From assembly GCF_036346615.1 (NCBI RefSeq), contig NZ_CP107836.1:248001-312000 (forward strand): DNA of 64,000 nt, given 5' to 3'. Position numbers and translations under genes: made by a program. This document shows positions 9,196 to 17,828 of the stretch, piece after piece (positions within the stretch are counted from its first letter, which is position 1; the number at the start of each line of letters is the position of its first letter). The notes beneath the pieces were generated by a model that saw only the letters and a program-made list of their open reading frames with translations, was not told the DNA's origin and searched no databases. The DNA is from Streptomyces sp. NBC_00523. Its GTDB lineage: Bacteria; Actinomycetota; Actinomycetes; Streptomycetales; Streptomycetaceae.

Positions 9196-9735
9196 TCAAG
9201 CATCCGCGGCCCCCTGTGCCCGCGGCGCGGGCGATGGTCCGAGGGTGAACACGCGGGTGGCCGGGTCGACCCGGGCAGGCAGCACCGTCCCCTGTGCGGC
9301 GTCCGCGAAAAGGTACGCCAGCAGGACACATGCGCACTCGAACGGTTCGAACCCGGGACCCTCGACCCGCACCAGCAGCCGGACCTGCTCGTGCTCGTCG
9401 TTGGACGGCGGGGCGGAGGAGGCCGACAGGACCAGGGCGATCGCATCGACACCGGTGGCGGCGAGCCGGAGGGTGAGCCGACGCTCCCAGCGGGCGGAGA
9501 AGAAGGTCGACCACCCGACGCAGGCGACGAACACCGCCACCAGGAAGAGGCCGGCGCCGGCCCACGTCCACCCGCTTCCCGTCTCCCCGAACTCGGAGAC
9601 GGTACGGACCGCGGCATAGACGGCGGCCCCGCCCGCACCCAGCAGCAGGATCGCGCCCACGGTGCAGGCGATGGCCGTGATCACCGGGCCCTTGGGATCA
9701 AGCAGGACGGGTTCGTGGGCTCGCTCGCTGGCCAT
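9196..9735 (-). CDS. Hypothetical membrane protein, two transmembrane helices
   Basis: 179 residues from ATG 9735. Two hydrophobic helices are visible at about residues 18-42 (VITAIACTVGAILLLGAGGAA) and 60-80 (AGAGLFLVAVFVACVGWSTFF). The ~90-residue C-terminal part looks like a soluble beta-rich domain (LTLRLAATGVDAIALVLSAS, VRLLVRVEGPGFEPFECACVL). Codon bias is normal for the organism. The family is not recognised. Confidence 0.72.
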   Translation of the reverse strand: MASERAHEPVLLDPKGPVITAIACTVGAILLLGAGGAAVYAAVRTVSEFGETGSGWTWAGAGLFLVAVFVACVGWSTFFSARWERRLTLRLAATGVDAIALVLSASSAPPSNDEHEQVRLLVRVEGPGFEPFECACVLLAYLFADAAQGTVLPARVDPATRVFTLGPSPAPRAQGAADA

Positions 9736-10550
9736 GGGCGCACCCTAGTCAAAGGACGTGGCGTGCGTAACGGGCCCGTGCAAGGCCGATGCCACCATCA
9801 GCCCACGACAGAGGCCGTGGAAGTGCCGCGAGGTCTACTGGCAGTCCCTCTTCTCCCGGCTCGGAAGTACGCTGCTGACCACGATCCGCGCGTACACGGG
9901 CCGGCCCGCAGGCCGGATAGAGGAAGCCGTCGCCACGTGGAACGGCCCGCCACGCGGAGGCAGGCGATCGGCCAGGGCGGGGCGCGCATGCCCCCGATGC
10001 GAACGAACCCGACTCGGCGGTCGAGCCGTCGATGCCCAGGGCACGACCTGCACGACGCGTGGCGCTTTCCAACCTCGTCGACCGGCCCTCGCGGAGCCGG
10101 TCGGCCGAGGCAAGTTCCTCCCAGTCGCCGGAAGGCGTACACCGGAAGCACGGGCGACGAACAGCGGACCTGTCGTCCCGGGGAAATCGTGCCCGCGAGT
10201 GGTATCTACGAGTGCGACTGCGGGGCCGGCCACCACTGGAGCACAGACGTCAAGGGGCATCGACTTCCTCCGCTTCCAGCCGGCTGTCCAGGTCGCGCGT
10301 GGGCGCTGAGGACAGACTCCCACCCGGACACCTGATGTGACGCTGAGACTGCTCCTGGAAGCGACGGTGGCTCAGGGCCGCCCCGCCTCCCGCGACGTGA
10401 AGTTCGAACGGCTACCGGCCGCAAGTCCGCGGTGACTGGCCCAAGGTGCGGACACCGGCGACCGGGGCGACGGCCTCCACTTCGTACCGGAGGGAAGCGA
10501 GTCCACAGCAGGCGCAGCCAGCCAGCCGGGTTGGCATTCCCGCTTGGCCT
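9736..10550. other. Region without a convincing intact gene
   Basis: Several overlapping open frames exist on both strands but none shows a consistent codon signature over its length. Only the Cys-rich stretch near 10129-10335 resembles a protein. Confidence 0.55.
10129..10335 (+). pseudogene. Cys-rich small protein remnant (zinc-ribbon/YjzC-like)
   Basis: The plus-strand frame reads RKAYTGSTGDEQRTCRPGE, IVPASGIYECDCGAGHHW and GHRLPPLPAGCPGRAWAL, ending at TGA 10335. The order C-x-PG-x3-P-x-SGIY-x-C-x-C-G followed by PPLP-x-GC resembles small YjzC-like or zinc-ribbon proteins with four cysteines. No usable start lies close upstream in frame, so this is treated as a 3' remnant. Confidence 0.35.
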
Positions 10551-10927
10551 TCAAGCCAGGACCAGGAGGGCAGCGATGATCACCATGGTGGCGGCGGTGC
10601 CGAGGTGGACACCGTAGATGGCGGAGCGCGGCCCTTTACTGCGGGCCACTACGGCCGCGTCACCGGCGGGTATCAGGGCGGCGGCCAGCATGACCCAGCC
10701 CAGCAGGTGAGTGGTGGCGCCGATCAGCAGGACCGCGAGAATCAGGCCGGTGCCGATGTCTCGGACGCCCATGACGGCCAGCCATGATCGCATGGCCGGG
10801 TCATCGGGGCGGGTGTTGGGGATGCCGAAACGGCGGCGGTGCCGGGCGCCCACACGGAGCGGGCCGCGACGAGGACGACAGCGGTGGCGATCAGGGCGGC
10901 CAGGGTGGTGGCGATGGCGGCGAGCAT
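10551..10927 (-). pseudogene. DUF4267-type small membrane protein, frameshifted
   Basis: From ATG 10927 one frame gives LMLAAIATTLAALIATAVVLV and ends WAPGTAA. Near 10845 the coding signal moves to another frame: FGIPNTRPDDPAMRSWLAVM, GVRDIGTGLILAVLL, LGWVMLAAALIPAGDA, VHLGTAATMVII. Together they match a four-helix DUF4267 protein. Loss of one G in GCCGCCG(G)TTTCGGC would explain the shift. It may be a true pseudogene or an assembly error. Confidence 0.7.
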
Positions 10928-11023
10928 GAGACGTATCCATTTCGTGGTGGTGTGGGAGAGGTAGAAGCTGTCGATGGCGGGCCGAGCCCGGCTCTCGGAG
11001 GCGGGTAGGCCTCGGCGTGCACG

Positions 11024-11240
11024 TAGGGCGTTGGGAGAGGGTGGGTCATGCGGCGGTGGCGATCCTGCCGAGGGGATGCCTGAGGTCACCTGTCCGGCGG
11101 GAGTGGACAGGGTGCGCCGCCGTCACCGCTCGTGGGCGTCGACGAAATGGTTGTCGTGGTCTTCGTGAAGGCGGCTCAGCTCCCGCTCGTCGATGGTGGC
11201 GAGCTGTGCGAAGTACTCCTCCCGCGGTACGCCCGGCGAG
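11024..11240. repeat. Left copy of a ~216-bp direct repeat
   Basis: Bases 11024-11240 match 27431-27646 in the same orientation with one extra G and two substitutions. This copy contains the last ~38 codons of a cupin gene whose full version lies at 27529-28002. Matching stops abruptly at 11240 (next bases CGGCC here, AGTGCC in the other copy). Confidence 0.92.
11123..11240 (-). pseudogene. 3' fragment of cupin gene (duplicate)
   Basis: Encodes the tail PREEYFAQLATIDERELSR, then LHEDHDNHFVDAHER, identical to the end of the cupin protein at 27529-28002 except D for N in ATIDERE. It has no start and is created by the direct repeat. Confidence 0.88.
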
Positions 11241-11271
11241 CGGCCTGTCGTTGACGTTCCACCAGCATCCT

Positions 11272-12283
11272 TCAGTTCATGTCGAAGACGAGGCGGCCGG
11301 GCACCCTGCCTTCCAGCACTTCCTCGATCGAGGCGTTGATGTCAGCCAGGTCCCGGGTCTCGCGCACCACGCGGGTGCGGCCCAGGCTGTGCAGGTGGAA
11401 GACCTCGGCCAGGTCCTGCCGGGTACCCACGATCGATCCGACGATCTTCGTGCCGTTGAGCACCGTGTCGAAGACCTGGATTTCCAGCTTGCCCTCCGCG
11501 GGCAGGGCCACGAGCACCAGCGTGCCGCCGCGCCGCAGTGAGGCGTACGCGGCCTCGAACGAGCGTTGCTCACCGCCAGGGAAACGGCCGCGTCGGCGCC
11601 TCCGAGCCGCTGCGTCTCCTCGGCCACGTCCTGGACGCGCGCGTCCAGGACGTGGTCCACGCCCAGTTGCCCGGCAAGGTCCAGCTTCTCGTCGGTGACG
11701 TCGACCGCGATGGTCTCGGCGCCGAAGAGCCGGGCGTACTGCAGGGCCAGATGCCCCAGGCCGCCGATGCCGGAGACGAGCACCCGGGTGCCGGGGCGTG
11801 CCCCGGAGAGCTTGACGGCCTTGTACGTCGTGACGCCCGCGCAGGTCAGCGGCGCCGCGTCCAGCGGGTCGATGCCGTCGGGCACGGGCACCACGTACGT
11901 CCCGTGGGCGAGGGCGTACTCGGCATGGCTGCCGTCGACCGAGTAGCCGCTGTTCCGCTGCTCCGGGCAGACCCTCTCCCAGCCGGACAGACAGTGGTCG
12001 CAGTGCCCGCATGCCTCGCCGAGCCACGGAATGGCCACCCGGTCTCCCACGGCCAGGTGGGTGACCTCGTCACCGGCCGCCTCCACGATGCCGATGCCCT
12101 CGTGGCCCGGAACGAAGGGCGGCGACGGCTTGACCGGCCAGTCGCCGTGCGCCGCGTGAATGCCCGTATGGCACAGCCCGGAGGCTCCATCCGGATGAGG
12201 ACCTGATGGCCGGCGGGTGAGGGGACCGGCCGGTCCTCGATGGCCACCGGTTCCGTGAAGCTACGGACAACAGCGGCTCTCAT
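11272..12283 (-). pseudogene. Zinc-dependent alcohol dehydrogenase (AdhP-like), two frameshifts
   Basis: Starts at ATG 12283 (MRAAVVRSFTEPVAIEDRPV). The expected catalytic-zinc segment is out of frame after one lost G near 12183. The next frame carries EAAGDEVTHLAVGDRVAIP, the structural-zinc segment ACGHCDHCLSGWERVC, and the NAD site LVSGIGGLGHLALQYARL. A second shift near 11570 leads to SFEAAYASLRRGGTLVLVAL and the end RVPGRLVFDMN. Joined, it is a full ~337-residue AdhP-type enzyme for primary alcohols. It lies immediately right of the truncated cupin repeat. Confidence 0.82.
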
Positions 12284-12418
12284 GGGTGTTCTCGGGTGAA
12301 GGACGTTCCCGGTCCCGTCCCCCGCTCCAGGACGACGTAGTCACGCGTCCCGCTCCAGCAGAGCGGCGAGTTGGAGTCCGGCCGGTCCGGCCCCGACGAT
12401 GAGATAGTCGCGCACCAT
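12280..12418 (-). pseudogene. N-terminal remnant of an FAD-dependent monooxygenase
   Basis: From ATG 12418: MVRDYLIVGAGPAGLQLAAL with the G-x-G-x2-G dinucleotide-binding motif, then a frameshift near 12350 into RDYVVLERGTGPGTSFTREHP, stopping at the adhP-like start. Only ~46 residues of a normally 400+ residue flavoprotein remain. Confidence 0.65.
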
Positions 12419-12526
12419 GGCCCGGACGGTAGTGGTGCCACATCAGAGGGCTCTGAGATTCTGGACTCCCCCACAGGAGCGGTACGGGCGGGGCTCGCGA
12501 ACCGCCGCTCGCGTTATCCTCCGCGC

Positions 12527-13168
12527 ATGCGTGAACAGTTCACCGGCTGGCCGGAGCAGGCCATGGACGTGTTGTGGCAGCTCCAGGGGGAACCCACGAG
12601 GGAGACCAGGGAGAGCTGCCGGTCAGATCGTGAGCTACTGGTCCGGCAGCCGATGATCGCGCTGCTCAACGAGGTCGCGGACGCCGATCCCCGGTACGAG
12701 GACTTCTCCGTCTGGCACTACCGCACCGGGTCCTGGTGGTGGCAGAACCAGAGTGCGGTGATCCGGCTCGGCCGCAAGGTCGAGATCAATCTCCGGTTCT
12801 CTCTGGACGGACTGTGGATCCAGGGTGCCTGGTGGTATCCCGACCCCGGCCAGGTGGAAGCGTTCCGCGCGGCAGTGGTCTCCGAAGGCAGCGGCGGCGA
12901 GCTGGCGGCCATCGTCGAGGACGTGCGGCACCAGGGCTACGACGTGTCCGGGGACATGATGAAGCGGCTTCCGCGCGGCTGTCCTGCGGGCCATCCTCGG
13001 GCGGAACTGCTGCGCCACCGTTCGCTGATCGCCGCCCGTTCTCTCGGCTGCGAGGAGTGGCTCCACACTCCCGAAGCGGTCGAGCAGGTTCTCTCGGCCG
13101 CCGCCGACCTGGACACCCTGCTGATGTGGCTGGCACGCCACACCAACCGCACGGCCCGACGTCTCTGA
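12527..13168 (+). CDS. DUF2461-family protein
   Basis: 213 residues from ATG 12527. The start is not preceded by a Shine-Dalgarno sequence, but GTTATCCT lies just upstream as a possible -10, suggesting a leaderless transcript. Family features: FTGWPEQAMDVLWQLQ at the start, VEINLRFSLDGLWIQGAWWY in the centre, and the late KRLPRGCPAGHPRAELLRH and EEWLHTPEAVEQV. Members of this group are conserved, soluble and of unknown function. It is intact among broken neighbours. Confidence 0.75.
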   Translation: MREQFTGWPEQAMDVLWQLQGEPTRETRESCRSDRELLVRQPMIALLNEVADADPRYEDFSVWHYRTGSWWWQNQSAVIRLGRKVEINLRFSLDGLWIQGAWWYPDPGQVEAFRAAVVSEGSGGELAAIVEDVRHQGYDVSGDMMKRLPRGCPAGHPRAELLRHRSLIAARSLGCEEWLHTPEAVEQVLSAAADLDTLLMWLARHTNRTARRL

Positions 13169-13218
13169 CGGAGGGGGAGCGGCAGCGGCTGGTGCCCAGG
13201 CCCGGCAAGGGCTCCTGG

Positions 13219-13659
13219 CTACGCGGCCGGGGCGAGTTCAGCGCGCCCGAACAGCAGTGCGTGCCCGTTGGGGAGTTGACGGAGGATACGGGTGGTCAGG
13301 TCGGGGCCCGCACAGGCGGCGACGGCCGCGAAGACGGACCCGGTGTCCCAGCGGGTGGGGGCCAAGGCGGCGCCGGATCGGGTGGCCAGGTCTTTGACGA
13401 ACGCCCAGCCGGTCAGCGGCTGGGGGCTGGGGATCTCCGCGGTGAGAACCCGTGCAGCCTCCGTGGGCAGGCAGGCGGCTAGCTCGATGCGCTCGTCGCC
13501 GGTGAGCTGCCGCCCCAGCCCTGCGAGAACCAGGCGGACGGCTTCCTCGGCGCGCTCGCGGGTGGGGTAGGCGCCTTCGTAGCGGACTTTCTCCAGCATC
13601 TGTTCGTACGCCGTCCCGTGCTGCTGGACTCGGAGCGGTGCGCCTACGTCGATGGTCAC
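13219..13659 (-). CDS. DUF2267-domain protein
   Basis: 146 residues from GTG 13659, with AGGAAAGGA ideally placed upstream; longer open frame to 13836 is rejected. The DUF2267 repeat is visible twice: EQMLEKVRYEGAYPTRERAE, AVRLVLAGLGRQLTGDERIEL, then GWAFVKDLATRSGAALAPT. In Streptomyces such proteins are often next to stress genes; here hsp20 lies 191 bp upstream on the same strand. The biochemical role is unknown. Confidence 0.75.
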   Translation of the reverse strand: MTIDVGAPLRVQQHGTAYEQMLEKVRYEGAYPTRERAEEAVRLVLAGLGRQLTGDERIELAACLPTEAARVLTAEIPSPQPLTGWAFVKDLATRSGAALAPTRWDTGSVFAAVAACAGPDLTTRILRQLPNGHALLFGRAELAPAA

Positions 13660-13850
13660 TGCGGTCCTTTCCTTTCTCAAAGCGGCTTGAGGAGGATCAG
13701 GGCAAACTCCTGCGGGAAGGCGTGCGGCGGGCTGGGCGCGGAAACGTCTCAGGTCGTCCTGGCGCACCCCGTTCCTTCGGACCGTCGCCGGGGCGCGGAG
13801 GGCGGTGGGGCCCCGCTCGGCAGCCGCCCTCCGCACGTGCCGGGCCGGTC

Positions 13851-14282
13851 TCAGCCGGAGATCTCCTGGCGTCCGGAGCCGGCACCGACTGCGATCTTGC
13901 GCCGCTTGGCACGCTCGGCGATCGGGATGCGCAGGGTAAGAACGCCTGCGTCGTAGTGGGCCTGGATGTGCTCGGTGTCGAGGGTGTCGGCGAGCACGAT
14001 CTGGCGGGAGAAGACACCGAGCGGCCGTTCCGACAGCTCGATCTGCACGTCGTCGGACTTCGCCATCGGCCGACGCTCGGCCTTGACGGTGAGCATGTTT
14101 CGTTCGACATCGATGTCGATGGCGTCCGAGGCGACGCCAGGCAGGTCGAAGGCCACCACGTACTCGTCGCCCTCGCGATAGGCGTCCATCGGCATCACCG
14201 AGGGCCTCGACCAGGTGCCCGGGCTCATCATCTGCTGGGCCAACCGGTCCAGCTCACGGAAGGGGTCAGTGCGCATCAACAT
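13851..14282 (-). CDS. hsp18: Small heat-shock protein Hsp18/Hsp20 (alpha-crystallin family)
   Basis: 143 residues from ATG 14282, GGAGG well placed. The start MLMRTDPFRELDRLAQQM, the crystallin core (YVVAFDLPGVASDAIDIDVE, MLTVKAERRPM), and the late A-x-x-x-x-G-V-L-T-L-x-I-P motif are all present. It is an ATP-independent holdase that binds unfolding proteins during heat stress. Two perfect RheA-type operators lie between it and the divergent regulator, so expression is expected to rise on heat. Confidence 0.93.
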   Translation of the reverse strand: MLMRTDPFRELDRLAQQMMSPGTWSRPSVMPMDAYREGDEYVVAFDLPGVASDAIDIDVERNMLTVKAERRPMAKSDDVQIELSERPLGVFSRQIVLADTLDTEHIQAHYDAGVLTLRIPIAERAKRRKIAVGAGSGRQEISG

Positions 14283-14347
14283 GGGATAACACCTCCAGCG
14301 GGTTCAGGCAGTTGCTGCCAATGCGCCTCACTGACACCGTTGTAACA

Positions 14348-14366
14348 TGTCATCCAATGGATGACA
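14348..14366. promoter_or_regulatory. RheA-type operator O1
   Basis: TGTCATC-CAATG-GATGACA, an exact match to the published RheA operator pattern TGTCATC-N5-GATGACA of Streptomyces hsp18, in the divergent hsp18-rheA promoter region. Confidence 0.9.
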
Positions 14367-14373
14367 AACAAGA

Positions 14374-14392
14374 TGTCATCCATTGGATGACA
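14374..14392. promoter_or_regulatory. RheA-type operator O2
   Basis: TGTCATC-CATTG-GATGACA, a second exact match 26 bp from the first, ending just before the Shine-Dalgarno sequence of the regulator gene; binding here could block its own transcription. Confidence 0.9.
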
Positions 14393-14406
14393 CGTAGGAG
14401 GAGCCC

Positions 14407-15030
14407 ATGGCTGCGGTCGATCAGCCGTCCTCGCCCAGCACCGGCGTCAACAGTCCGGTGTCGTTCTTCGCCGCTGCGGCGGCCCTGCGGGCCATCGACG
14501 ACGCACTGCGCGCGGCGCGGCACGGCACTGCCGGCCCTCCGGCTCCCGGCCCGGAACAGGCGCTGGCCTCGTTGGCGCTGCTGCGGCAGGTGCGCGAGCA
14601 GTTGGCCGGCTGGGAGACCGGCCTGATCGAGACGGCCCGTGACGCCGGAGCGAGTTGGGCGGACCTTGCTCCTCCGCTGGGTGTCGCCAGTCGGCAGGCC
14701 GCCGAGCGTCGCTATCTGCGGGGACGCCCCGGCCCCGCGGGCACGACCGGCGAGCAGCGTGTCCAGGCCACCCGCCAGGCGCGGGCGGCCGACCGCGACA
14801 CCGCTGCCTGGGCCCGCCGCAACGCGTCCGACCTGCGCCGTCTCGCCGGACAGATCATCGGGCTCACCGACCTTCCCCCGGCCGCCCGTCGGCCCGTCGG
14901 CGAGCTCCGCGCCGCCCTGGCCCACGACGACCCCGCAGACCTGCTCGCCCCGCTGGCCGCCACTCGGCATCACCTGACCGGTGCGCACCGCGATCTCGCG
15001 GCCCGGACCGACAACCTCACGCCCCCCTGA
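14407..15030 (+). CDS. rheA: Hsp18 transcriptional regulator (RheA-like)
   Basis: 207 residues, ATG 14407 with AGGAGG 5 nt upstream. Largely helical. A helix-turn-helix can be placed in GLIETARDAGASWADLAPPL, GVASRQAAERRYLRGRP, ending with the Arg-rich recognition segment. RheA of S. albus is a heat-sensing repressor that loses DNA binding at high temperature. The position divergent to hsp18 with two exact RheA operators between strongly supports the assignment. The C-terminal half is Ala/Arg-rich and helical with no known ligand domain. Confidence 0.85.
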   Translation: MAAVDQPSSPSTGVNSPVSFFAAAAALRAIDDALRAARHGTAGPPAPGPEQALASLALLRQVREQLAGWETGLIETARDAGASWADLAPPLGVASRQAAERRYLRGRPGPAGTTGEQRVQATRQARAADRDTAAWARRNASDLRRLAGQIIGLTDLPPAARRPVGELRAALAHDDPADLLAPLAATRHHLTGAHRDLAARTDNLTPP

Positions 15031-15829
15031 CGACCACGTCTGCGCCCGCCCACGCGTCCTGCGGGGCGCGGCCGGGCTACTTCCTCGGGCTCCCAGGCGA
15101 TCAGCCGCTCGAACACCTGCGGGTCGCCCTCGGCCCTCAGGTCGCCCAATGTACGGCGGCCCCAGACGAACAGGAGCAGTTCCTCGGCCGTGCCGGCGGC
15201 CGAAGCGGAGGCCGCCGCGTGGTCGTCCTTGAGGGGTGCGGGCCAAGCGCCGATCTCGTCCAGGGCGAGCCAGGAACGGCCCTCGGCGGCGTGGTAGTGG
15301 AGGGTGGCGGGCTCGTACGGCCAAGCCGCCGGGGTGGAGTTGCAGGTGTCGAGGAACTCGGCCACGCCGTCGAGCGCGACGGCCGCCGGCATCAGCTCAA
15401 CGACGCTCGCGGCGAGCTGGGCTTCGTAGGTGTGCACCAGCAACTCGTGGACCCGTCGCCGGGCGACCCTCCAGGCGTTCGCCGGAGACACCCCGGCGCT
15501 CCGCCACGTCCAGCACGCGCGCCCCGGTCCGGCCTCGCGCAGCACGCTCAGCAGCAGCTCGTTCGCCTCGGCGTACCAGGCGAGCAGTGCCTCCGGCTCG
15601 TCCGGCGCCACTGCGGTGTCCTTGTCCGGCGACCCGGCGGGGCCCACGGCCACGATGGCGGCCCACCAGTGCCGGCCCGTACCCAGGTGCCGCACCAAAT
15701 CGAACAGCGTCCACCCGGGACAGGACGGCACCGGCGCGTCGAGGTCGGGTGCCGCCGCGCGCGCCGGAACGCGGCCGAGCGCTCGTCGATCAGTCGCAGC
15801 AGGGCGGAATGGTCGAAACTCTCTGTCAC
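14970..15829 (-). pseudogene. Maleylpyruvate isomerase/DinB-like protein, frameshifted
   Basis: The N-terminus MTESFDHSALLRLIDERSAAFRR starts at 15829. Near 15760 the frame changes and continues as PVPSCPGWTLFDLVRHLG, TGRHWWAAIVAV, RRRVHELLVHTYEAQLA, DGVAEFLDT and LLLFVWGRRTLGDLRAEGD. This is the mycothiol-dependent maleylpyruvate-isomerase-type four-helix family, with metal-binding His in VRHLGTGRHW and VHELLVHTYE. Its 3' end overlaps the end of the rheA-like gene by about 60 bp, probably because the original stop was lost. Confidence 0.72.
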
Positions 15830-15890
15830 CTTGCCTGCCTATGGCTCCGGTTCGGACGGCCGCACCGCATTTCCGGGCCGTCCCTTCCGC

Positions 15891-16787
15891 TCAGCGGCGG
15901 TCGGCCCCGGCGGCAGAGTCCTCGCGGAGAGCGTCGACTGCGATGCGGGCGGCGGTGCCGATCACCGCGTCGGCGGCGGGCACGATCGCCGCGGTGCTGA
16001 GGGTGCGGGTGAACACGGCGACGGCGTACTGGCCGCCGTCGGGGTACTCGACGACGCCGACCTCGCCGCGCAGGGTGGGGAGGGAGCCGGTCTTCCCGGC
16101 CACGTGCACGTCGTCGAAGGGGAAGCCGGAGGCGAGGCGGTGCGGCCACACCTGCAACGCCATGAGCCGCCTCATCGCGGCCCCGTTCTCCGGGGTGCAG
16201 GCCGTGTCGCGCCAGATCGCGGCGAGGAGCCGGGTGAGTTCGCGCGGGGTGCTGCGGTTGGCCCAGGCCGGGTCGAGCGCGCGGAGGCGGGCGATGACGT
16301 GCGGGTCGGCGAGGGCCCGGGCACCGCCGGGCCCCGCGTCCTGCTTGACGCTGGCCATCATCTCGCCGAAGGAGTGGGTGGCGATGGTACGGGAGAGGCC
16401 GAGGCGTGCGGCCGTACGGTTCACGGCGTCGAGTCCGACGCGGTCCAGGAGGAGGTCGGCGGCGGCGTTGTCGCTGACGGCCATCATCAGATACGCCAGG
16501 TCGCGCAGGGAGAGCCGGGCGCCGTCCAGCATGGCCGCGAGGCCGGTCGGACCCGCGGGGCGTCCGAGCGGCGGGCAGTCCAGCTGCTCGGTGAGGTCGA
16601 GGTCGCCGGCTGCGGCCCGCTCGTGGAGGGCCACGAGCAGCGGGAGTTTGTGGATGCTGGCGGTGCACACCGCCTCGTCCCCCTGTACGTCGAGTTCCGC
16701 GCCGGAGTCGATGTCGAGGGCGTGCATCCGGCCGGTGACCCCGGCGTCGGTGAAGGCCGCGCGGAGGGCGGTGAGGGTGTCGGTCAT
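15891..16787 (-). CDS. Class A beta-lactamase-fold serine hydrolase without signal peptide
   Basis: 298 residues from ATG 16787, overlapping the LysR stop (ATGA), so translationally coupled. Penicilloyl-serine fold motifs: S-x-x-K as SIHK (Ser44, Lys47), SDN (105-107) and KTG (232-234), with LMMAVSDNAAADLLL around the second. Two oddities: there is no signal peptide or lipobox, so the protein should be cytoplasmic, and the omega loop between about 165 and 185 is short with no E-x-x-L-N, the loop that carries the deacylating Glu166 in true class A enzymes. It may be a weak beta-lactamase, an esterase or a beta-lactam sensor. Confidence 0.85.
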   Translation of the reverse strand: MTDTLTALRAAFTDAGVTGRMHALDIDSGAELDVQGDEAVCTASIHKLPLLVALHERAAAGDLDLTEQLDCPPLGRPAGPTGLAAMLDGARLSLRDLAYLMMAVSDNAAADLLLDRVGLDAVNRTAARLGLSRTIATHSFGEMMASVKQDAGPGGARALADPHVIARLRALDPAWANRSTPRELTRLLAAIWRDTACTPENGAAMRRLMALQVWPHRLASGFPFDDVHVAGKTGSLPTLRGEVGVVEYPDGGQYAVAVFTRTLSTAAIVPAADAVIGTAARIAVDALREDSAAGADRR

Positions 16788-17743
16788 AGCCAGTACTCCG
16801 CTGCGGGGCGCAGATATGTCGGGCGGGAGGGGGTGTCGGGGCGGGCGTCGGCCGTAGTGCGCAGCGCGTGCGCGGCGGCGTCGGCGAAGGCACGTACCGC
16901 GGCGTCGCCGTGGCCTCGCGGCCATGCGGCGGAGTGCCGCCAGGCCAGCGGGGCGCCGACGAGGGGGCGCCAGACGAGGTCGGGGGGCGTGGTGCCGTCC
17001 ATGGCGTCGCGCGGCATGAGGGCGACAGCCGCCGCGGAGAGCACGAGGCCGCGGACGAAGCTGGTGCCGCTGCCGTGCCGGACGGCGGGCGGTGTGTAGC
17101 CTCCGCGCGCGCAGGTGGTCAGCAGGTCGTCGTAGAGCGCGGGCGATCCGGAGCGCGGGAAGAGCACCAGATCGTGTGCTCCGAGCGCCGCGAGGGGTAC
17201 CTCCGTGTGCCGTACGGCGGGTGCGTCGCGGGGTAGCAGCACGCCGAGGTCGCGGCGGAGCACCGGTCCGAGTTCCAGGCCGGTCACGTCGCAAGGGTGG
17301 TGGACAAGGCCGACGTCGAGCTCTCGGGCCGTGAACCGTTCGAGTTGGTCCGCGGTGGAGAGTTCGTGCAGCTCCAGCTCCACCGTGGCGCAGTTGGCCC
17401 GGAACTCGTTCAGCAGCGCGGCGACGGTGGTGCCCGCGATGTCGGGGGGCAGCGCCGCCCTCAGGAGGCCGCTCTCGCCGTCCCGGATGCGGAGGGCGGC
17501 GGCCCGCAGTGTTCCGGCGCGGGCGAGGACCTCGCGTGCTTCGGGCAGCAGCAGCGTGCCGGCCTTGGTGAGGACGACTTTGCGGCTGGTCCGGTCGAAG
17601 AGGCGTACCTCCAGCTCACGCTCCAGGCGCTGAATGCGCTGAGACAGGGGCGGCTGGGCCATGTTCAGACGGACCGCCGCACGGCCGAAGTGTGACTCTT
17701 CTGCAACAGCCACAAAGCATTCCAGGTGCCGGATCAGGTCCAC
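16784..17743 (-). CDS. LysR-family transcriptional regulator
   Basis: 319 residues from GTG 17743. No Shine-Dalgarno is seen, but TATGAT lies 8 nt upstream, typical of a leaderless start. The HTH is clear: RHLECFVAVAEESHFGRAAV, RLNMAQPPLSQRIQRLERE, LEVRLFDRTSRKVVLTKAG. The effector domain follows with LRAALPPDIAGTTVAALLNE. Its stop overlaps the start of the serine hydrolase, and a penicillin-binding protein diverges upstream, an arrangement reminiscent of LysR-controlled bla loci in Streptomyces. Probably activates one or both neighbours. Confidence 0.92.
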   Translation of the reverse strand: MDLIRHLECFVAVAEESHFGRAAVRLNMAQPPLSQRIQRLERELEVRLFDRTSRKVVLTKAGTLLLPEAREVLARAGTLRAAALRIRDGESGLLRAALPPDIAGTTVAALLNEFRANCATVELELHELSTADQLERFTARELDVGLVHHPCDVTGLELGPVLRRDLGVLLPRDAPAVRHTEVPLAALGAHDLVLFPRSGSPALYDDLLTTCARGGYTPPAVRHGSGTSFVRGLVLSAAAVALMPRDAMDGTTPPDLVWRPLVGAPLAWRHSAAWPRGHGDAAVRAFADAAAHALRTTADARPDTPSRPTYLRPAAEYWL

Positions 17744-17752
17744 GAGCAGCAA

Positions 17753-17789
17753 TCATATCCGTTCTTGATTGATGGTTCATTCATATCCG
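17753..17789. promoter_or_regulatory. Divergent LysR/PBP promoter with direct repeats
   Basis: TCATATCCG occurs at 17753-17761 and again at 17781-17789, spaced 28 bp (about three helical turns less one base). The first copy also forms the TATGAT -10 of the LysR gene on the other strand. The region is AT-rich relative to its surroundings. Confidence 0.5.
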
Positions 17790-17828
17790 ACTTGGACATG
17801 GGGCGAGGGATCTTGTTCTCCTCACGGC

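Noticed and set aside
14655..17099. A long plus-strand open frame of 814 codons
   Set aside because: It is the mirror of minus-strand genes (maleylpyruvate-isomerase-like, serine hydrolase, LysR); composition is typical of antisense frames in GC-rich DNA.
15891..17294. An extended serine hydrolase start upstream to 17294
   Set aside because: It would overlap the LysR gene in another frame; ATG 16787 coupled to the LysR stop is normal.
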